This document shows, piece after piece, positions 24,177 through 27,276 of a stretch of 27,276 nucleotides of DNA (within the stretch, counting starts at the first letter, position 1; each line of letters begins with the position of its first letter). Below the pieces are notes generated by a model. That model was not told the origin of the DNA. It was given only the letters and a program-made list of their open reading frames with translations, and did not search any database. The DNA is taken from assembly GCA_002325605.1 (NCBI GenBank), contig DCSM01000168.1, forward strand, positions 620 through 27,895. Direction: 5' to 3'. This DNA comes from Chloroflexaceae bacterium UBA1466. GTDB lineage: Bacteria; Chloroflexota; Chloroflexia; Chloroflexales; Chloroflexaceae. Both the position numbers and the translations under genes were made by a program.

Positions 24177-24213
24177 GTGCGACCTTGCGGGCTTTCAGCC
24201 CGCAAGGTCGCAC
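24177..24213. repeat. Perfect 17-bp palindrome in the nifB-nifD gap
   Basis: GTGCGACCTTGCGGGCT (24177-24193) and AGCCCGCAAGGTCGCAC (24197-24213) are exact reverse complements with a 3-base loop TTC. No T-run follows, so it is not a classical terminator. The centre GGCTTTCAGCC matches the centre of the repeats at 19641-19701 read on the other strand (GGCTTCCAGCC). In the nif mRNA it would form a very stable hairpin that may act as an RNA-decay barrier or partial terminator. Confidence 0.9.
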
Positions 24214-24258
24214 CATCCACCAGATTTGCGACGAAAGAATAGCGTTAGGAGCAAAAGC

Positions 24259-25683
24259 ATGCAATTCAAATGTAATGAGACCATCCCTGAGCGGCAGGCT
24301 CACGTAGCCATCAAGGTCGGGGGGCAATGCGCCCGCAGCGATGGTTCGGGCTGCTTTATTGAAAGTAACACAGCGACTACCCCTGGCGATATGACGGAAC
24401 GTGGTTGCACGTATGCAGGTTGTCGGGGCGTGGTGGGCGGGCCCGTCAAAGACGTTATTCAGATGACACACGGCCCAATAGGGTGTGCCTTCTTCTCCTG
24501 GGGCTATCGCCCCCACCTTGCTGATGATGACTTCCACATGAAGTATACCTTTGTCTCTGATATGGACGAGTCAAACGTCGTCTTTGGGGGTGAGAAGAAG
24601 CTGTTAGATTGTATTATTGAAGCTAACAATGAGTTTCCTGATGCCAAAGGGGTTTTTGTCTACAATACTTGTACTACCGCTTTGATTGGCGATGACGGTG
24701 GGGAAGTAGCTAAACTGGCGCAGGAAGCGATTGGCAAGCCCGTAATTTTCTTTGAATGTGAAGGGTTCCGTGGGGTAAGTCAATCTGAAGGTCACCACAT
24801 TGGGAACGAGACGATCTTCAAAGAACTGGTTGGCTCCGCTGACCTGGTTGAAGATCATCCTTACACCATCAATATCGTTGGCGATTACAATATCAAGCAT
24901 GATGAGAAGACCTTTGAACCGCTCTTTGAAGCCATGGGTTGCAAGATCATCACACGGTTCACGGGCAATGTCTCAGTAGACGAACTGAAGGTAATGCACA
25001 AGGCCAAGCTGAACGTTGTTCATTGCCAACGTTCCGCAACTTACATCGCCGATATGCAACAGACAAAGTATGGCACACCTTACGTGAATGTTACGCTCTG
25101 GGGCCTGAAGGAGATGAGTGACGCATTGCGGACGGTAGGTTCCTTCTTTGGGCTAGAAGCTGAGGCCGAACGGGTCATTGAGACCGAATTGGCCAAGATC
25201 AAGCCGCAAATTGAAGCTTTTAAGCCTCGGTTACAAGGGAAACGGGTTTTTGTCTATCAAGGTGGTCCCCGGGCCTGGCACTGGATTGAGTTATTGCGCG
25301 AGTTGGGCATGGAAGTAGTGGCTGCGGCCACGACCTTTGGGCATCAAGATGACTATGAGAAGATCCTTGATCGCGCCAGCGATGGTACGCTTATGATTGA
25401 CAACCCCAACGCCCCTGAGATCATCGAAATTCTCCAGACGCTCAAGCCCGATCTCTTTATCTCAGGGAATAAGGAGCGGTATCTTTCCCACAAGCTCGGA
25501 GTACCTTTCGTCAACGGGCATACTTATGATACTGGCCCTTATGCTGGTTTTTCAGGAATGGTAAACTTTGCCAGAGATATAGATAAAGCGATCAACTCAA
25601 CGATCTGGAAGCTAGTCCGGGCGCAGGCTCGGCCCGTACCCGTCAGTGTCAGTGTAAGTAGTACTGAGGAAGAAGATTTCTAA
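24259..25683 (+). CDS. nifD: Nitrogenase component I alpha subunit, Chloroflexota-type
   Basis: This 474-residue protein has P-cluster ligands C50 (RGCTYAGC), C76 (GPIGC) and C138 (NTCTTALIGDD), cofactor ligands C256 (VVHCQRS) and H421 (NGHTYDTGPY), and active-site Q175 and H179 (GVSQSEGHH). All key residues are present, so an active enzyme is expected. The sequence is not typical Mo-NifD: it has YQGGPRAWHW where Mo enzymes have GGLRPRH, plus MKYTF-SDM-ES-VVFGG and YTINIVGDYNI, all close to VnfD/AnfD. Yet there is no VnfG/AnfG gene before nifK. This fits the deep-branching Chloroflexota nitrogenase lineage. The ATG at 24259 has AGGAG at 7-base spacing; an upstream TTG at 24175 would translate the palindrome and is rejected. 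The last ~15 residues are a Val/Ser/Glu tail. Confidence 0.93.
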   Translation: MQFKCNETIPERQAHVAIKVGGQCARSDGSGCFIESNTATTPGDMTERGCTYAGCRGVVGGPVKDVIQMTHGPIGCAFFSWGYRPHLADDDFHMKYTFVSDMDESNVVFGGEKKLLDCIIEANNEFPDAKGVFVYNTCTTALIGDDGGEVAKLAQEAIGKPVIFFECEGFRGVSQSEGHHIGNETIFKELVGSADLVEDHPYTINIVGDYNIKHDEKTFEPLFEAMGCKIITRFTGNVSVDELKVMHKAKLNVVHCQRSATYIADMQQTKYGTPYVNVTLWGLKEMSDALRTVGSFFGLEAEAERVIETELAKIKPQIEAFKPRLQGKRVFVYQGGPRAWHWIELLRELGMEVVAAATTFGHQDDYEKILDRASDGTLMIDNPNAPEIIEILQTLKPDLFISGNKERYLSHKLGVPFVNGHTYDTGPYAGFSGMVNFARDIDKAINSTIWKLVRAQARPVPVSVSVSSTEEEDF

Positions 25684-25708
25684 ATCCTTTTACCTTGTTG
25701 CCTTCTTG

Positions 25709-25733
25709 GGGTTGCAGCCTAAATCTGCAACCC
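25709..25733 (+). other. Hairpin in the nifD-nifK gap
   Basis: GGGTTGCAG (25709-25717) pairs with CTGCAACCC (25725-25733) around a 7-base loop, followed by a pyrimidine-rich TTCTCTT. It lies 26 bases after the nifD stop and about 60 bases before nifK. It could be a partial terminator or processing site that sets the D:K ratio. Confidence 0.6.
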
Positions 25734-25791
25734 TTCTCTTAAACCTTGCTTATTTAGCGTGGCCCAAAGGCCCATAAGGAGCGTAGATAAA

Positions 25792-27237
25792 ATGACTACT
25801 GTAGGGAAACAAGAACGATCTGTAGCAATTAACCCCACCCGCGCTTGTGCCCCCATTGGGGCGATGTTAGCCACGTATGGAATCCACGGGGCTTTGACCA
25901 TCAATCACGGCTCCCAGGGCTGTGCTACTTATCCCCGCCATCAAATGACGCGCCATTTTCGGGAGCCAGTTGAAATTGCTACGACTTCCCTCACTGAGAA
26001 GACAACCGTCTACGGGGGCCGTGAGAACCTTCTTGAGGCTCTCAAAAACATCTATGAACGGTATCATCCCACGATGATCACCGTCTGCTCTACTTGTCTT
26101 TCTGAGACCATTGGGGACGATATTCCAGCGATTATTGATGAGTTTCGCACTACTTATGCAGATGCTGAAGACTTCCCGATGCTTTCTGTTCATACTCCTT
26201 CCTACGTTGGGACCCACATTACCGGCTTTGATAACTTCCTCGACGAACTGGCGCGGGCTTTCCCCGAAAAACGGCGGGGTTCACGAGTACGGCAGAACAA
26301 TGGGAAGGTCAACCTTATTCCTGGCTGGGTCAATCCTGGCGACCTCCGCGAACTGAAGTATATCCTCAAGGAGATGGCGATAGAGTCCATTATCCTGACC
26401 GATTACGCGGATACCCTCGACGGAGGTTACTACGATCCTAAGCCCCACTTCCCCAAAGGGGGCACAACGATGGCGCAGATTCGGGAATCTGGCTCCTCTA
26501 TGGCTACGGTTGCCCTTCAGAAGCACATTGGGGGCCGTGCCGCCCGAACTTACGAAACCCGTTACCACGTCCCCGCCTACGTCTTACCAATGCCGATTGG
26601 CCTGGCAAATACCGATAAGTTCCTGGAGACCCTTTCTGATGTGACGGGCAACCCCATTTCAGAGGAATTGGAAATGGAACGCGCTCGCCTCCTGGATGCT
26701 TTCGTTGATACGCACATGTTCAATAGTGGCTTGAAGGTCGGCATTTACGGCGATCCCGACCTGGTAGAAGGTCTGACCCGTTTCGTGGCCGAGATGGGAA
26801 TGGAGCCAAAGGTTGCGATTACCGCTACCGAATCCGAAGCGTGGGGGAAGGATATGAAGGCCCTTTGCGATGAGCTTGGGCTGAATATGAACATCCTAAC
26901 GCGCTCTGACCTTCACGAAATGCACAAGCTGGTCAAGAAGTATGGAATCGACCTTATCATCGGTCATTCCAAAGGGAAGTTCATTGCAGATGCGGAAAAA
27001 ATCCCCCTTATTCGCGTTGGCTTCCCCATTGAGGATCGGTTTGGCTACCATCGCCGCTCGATTGTGGGCTATAAAGGGGCCTTGTACCTTCTCGATGAGA
27101 TTACAAATGCGGTCTTGTCAAGGCGAGGAAGTGTGGTTAGCAACACCGTGATGGATAAATCCTTTGAAGTTGCGAAAACGGCTATCCTCCCTGCGTTCAG
27201 CAAGAACGGTCATTCAATAGACGTAATTCAAAATTAA
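25792..27237 (+). CDS. nifK: Nitrogenase component I beta subunit
   Basis: This 481-residue protein pairs with NifD and carries the other half of the P-cluster: C19 (RACAPIGA), C44 (GSQGC) and C102 (CLSETIGDD, the equivalent of Azotobacter beta-C153). The Ser of the HTPSYVG motif is present. Conserved NPGD and GHSKGKFIADAEKIPLIRVG segments are intact. The length is like VnfK/AnfK and group II-III NifK, shorter than the ~520-residue proteobacterial NifK because the N-terminal extension is missing. The ATG at 25792 is chosen for AAGGAG (25776-25781) 10 bases upstream; a GTG at 25759 would place that site inside the gene. It is the last gene of the operon within the window. Confidence 0.95.
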   Translation: MTTVGKQERSVAINPTRACAPIGAMLATYGIHGALTINHGSQGCATYPRHQMTRHFREPVEIATTSLTEKTTVYGGRENLLEALKNIYERYHPTMITVCSTCLSETIGDDIPAIIDEFRTTYADAEDFPMLSVHTPSYVGTHITGFDNFLDELARAFPEKRRGSRVRQNNGKVNLIPGWVNPGDLRELKYILKEMAIESIILTDYADTLDGGYYDPKPHFPKGGTTMAQIRESGSSMATVALQKHIGGRAARTYETRYHVPAYVLPMPIGLANTDKFLETLSDVTGNPISEELEMERARLLDAFVDTHMFNSGLKVGIYGDPDLVEGLTRFVAEMGMEPKVAITATESEAWGKDMKALCDELGLNMNILTRSDLHEMHKLVKKYGIDLIIGHSKGKFIADAEKIPLIRVGFPIEDRFGYHRRSIVGYKGALYLLDEITNAVLSRRGSVVSNTVMDKSFEVAKTAILPAFSKNGHSIDVIQN

Positions 27238-27276
27238 GGAAAACTTCTGGGGCGTGGGGCGCGACCCGCCAAAGGC
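27238..27276. other. Start of nifK downstream region
   Basis: These 39 bases after the nifK stop are GC-rich at the right (GGGGCGTGGGGCGCGACC...). They may be the first arm of a further palindrome, but the window ends before it can be judged. No coding start is visible. Confidence 0.4.

Noticed and set aside
24175..24258. N-terminal extension of NifD from a TTG at 24175
   Set aside because: It would translate the palindrome and abut the nifB stop; the ATG at 24259 has an AGGAG site and the normal NifD N-terminus.
25759..25791. GTG start for NifK at 25759
   Set aside because: The AAGGAG at 25776-25781 is placed correctly only for the ATG at 25792.

Overview
The window looks like a chromosomal segment of a Chloroflexota bacterium, probably related to the Roseiflexus/Oscillochloris type of diazotroph. 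This rests mainly on the compact gene order nifH-nifB-nifD-nifK, with no nifE/nifN or delta-subunit gene between them, and on a NifD whose signatures sit between molybdenum and vanadium/iron nitrogenases. Base composition is near 50% GC. All recognised intact genes lie on the + strand. The assignment is an inference; no rRNA or other marker gene is present.

Region 1 (1-7633) is a defence-type module. A very large protein, open at the left edge, holds two tandem DUF1156-type adenine DNA methyltransferase modules. It is followed by a DUF499 AAA-type ATPase. DUF1156/DUF499 pairs are typical of DISARM-like and other restriction-modification-like antiviral islands. The two methyltransferase copies look like a tandem duplication later fused by loss of the stop codon.

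Region 2 (7634-8138) is a scar. It holds a possible TnpB C-terminal remnant overlapping a strongly structured sequence, then a terminal hairpin, and immediately after it the last ~90 codons of recG. The simplest reading is that recG was interrupted by an IS200/IS605-like element next to the defence module.

Region 3 (8175-17001) holds mixed genes. There is a Tat/lipoprotein-type M28 metallopeptidase. A hairpin and a sigma-70-like promoter lead into an operon of two membrane-anchored VWA proteins (BatA-like) and a class-C beta-lactamase-like serine hydrolase. Then come an unknown two-TM protein, an RraA-like protein, and a DA1-like LIM/HExxH metallopeptidase that abuts a UvrD/AddA-like helicase.

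Region 4 (17002-22378) holds that helicase, which lacks the nuclease domain of AddA/RecB proteins and ends inside a small palindromic repeat cluster. It is followed by a Ser/Thr kinase fused to a seven-bladed WD40 propeller. A ~600 bp non-coding stretch then contains a broken minus-strand ORF and the nif promoter.

Region 5 (22379-27276) is the nitrogenase operon: Fe protein (nifH), NifB-co synthase (nifB), and the alpha and beta subunits of component I (nifD, nifK). Strong hairpins lie in the nifB-nifD and nifD-nifK gaps.
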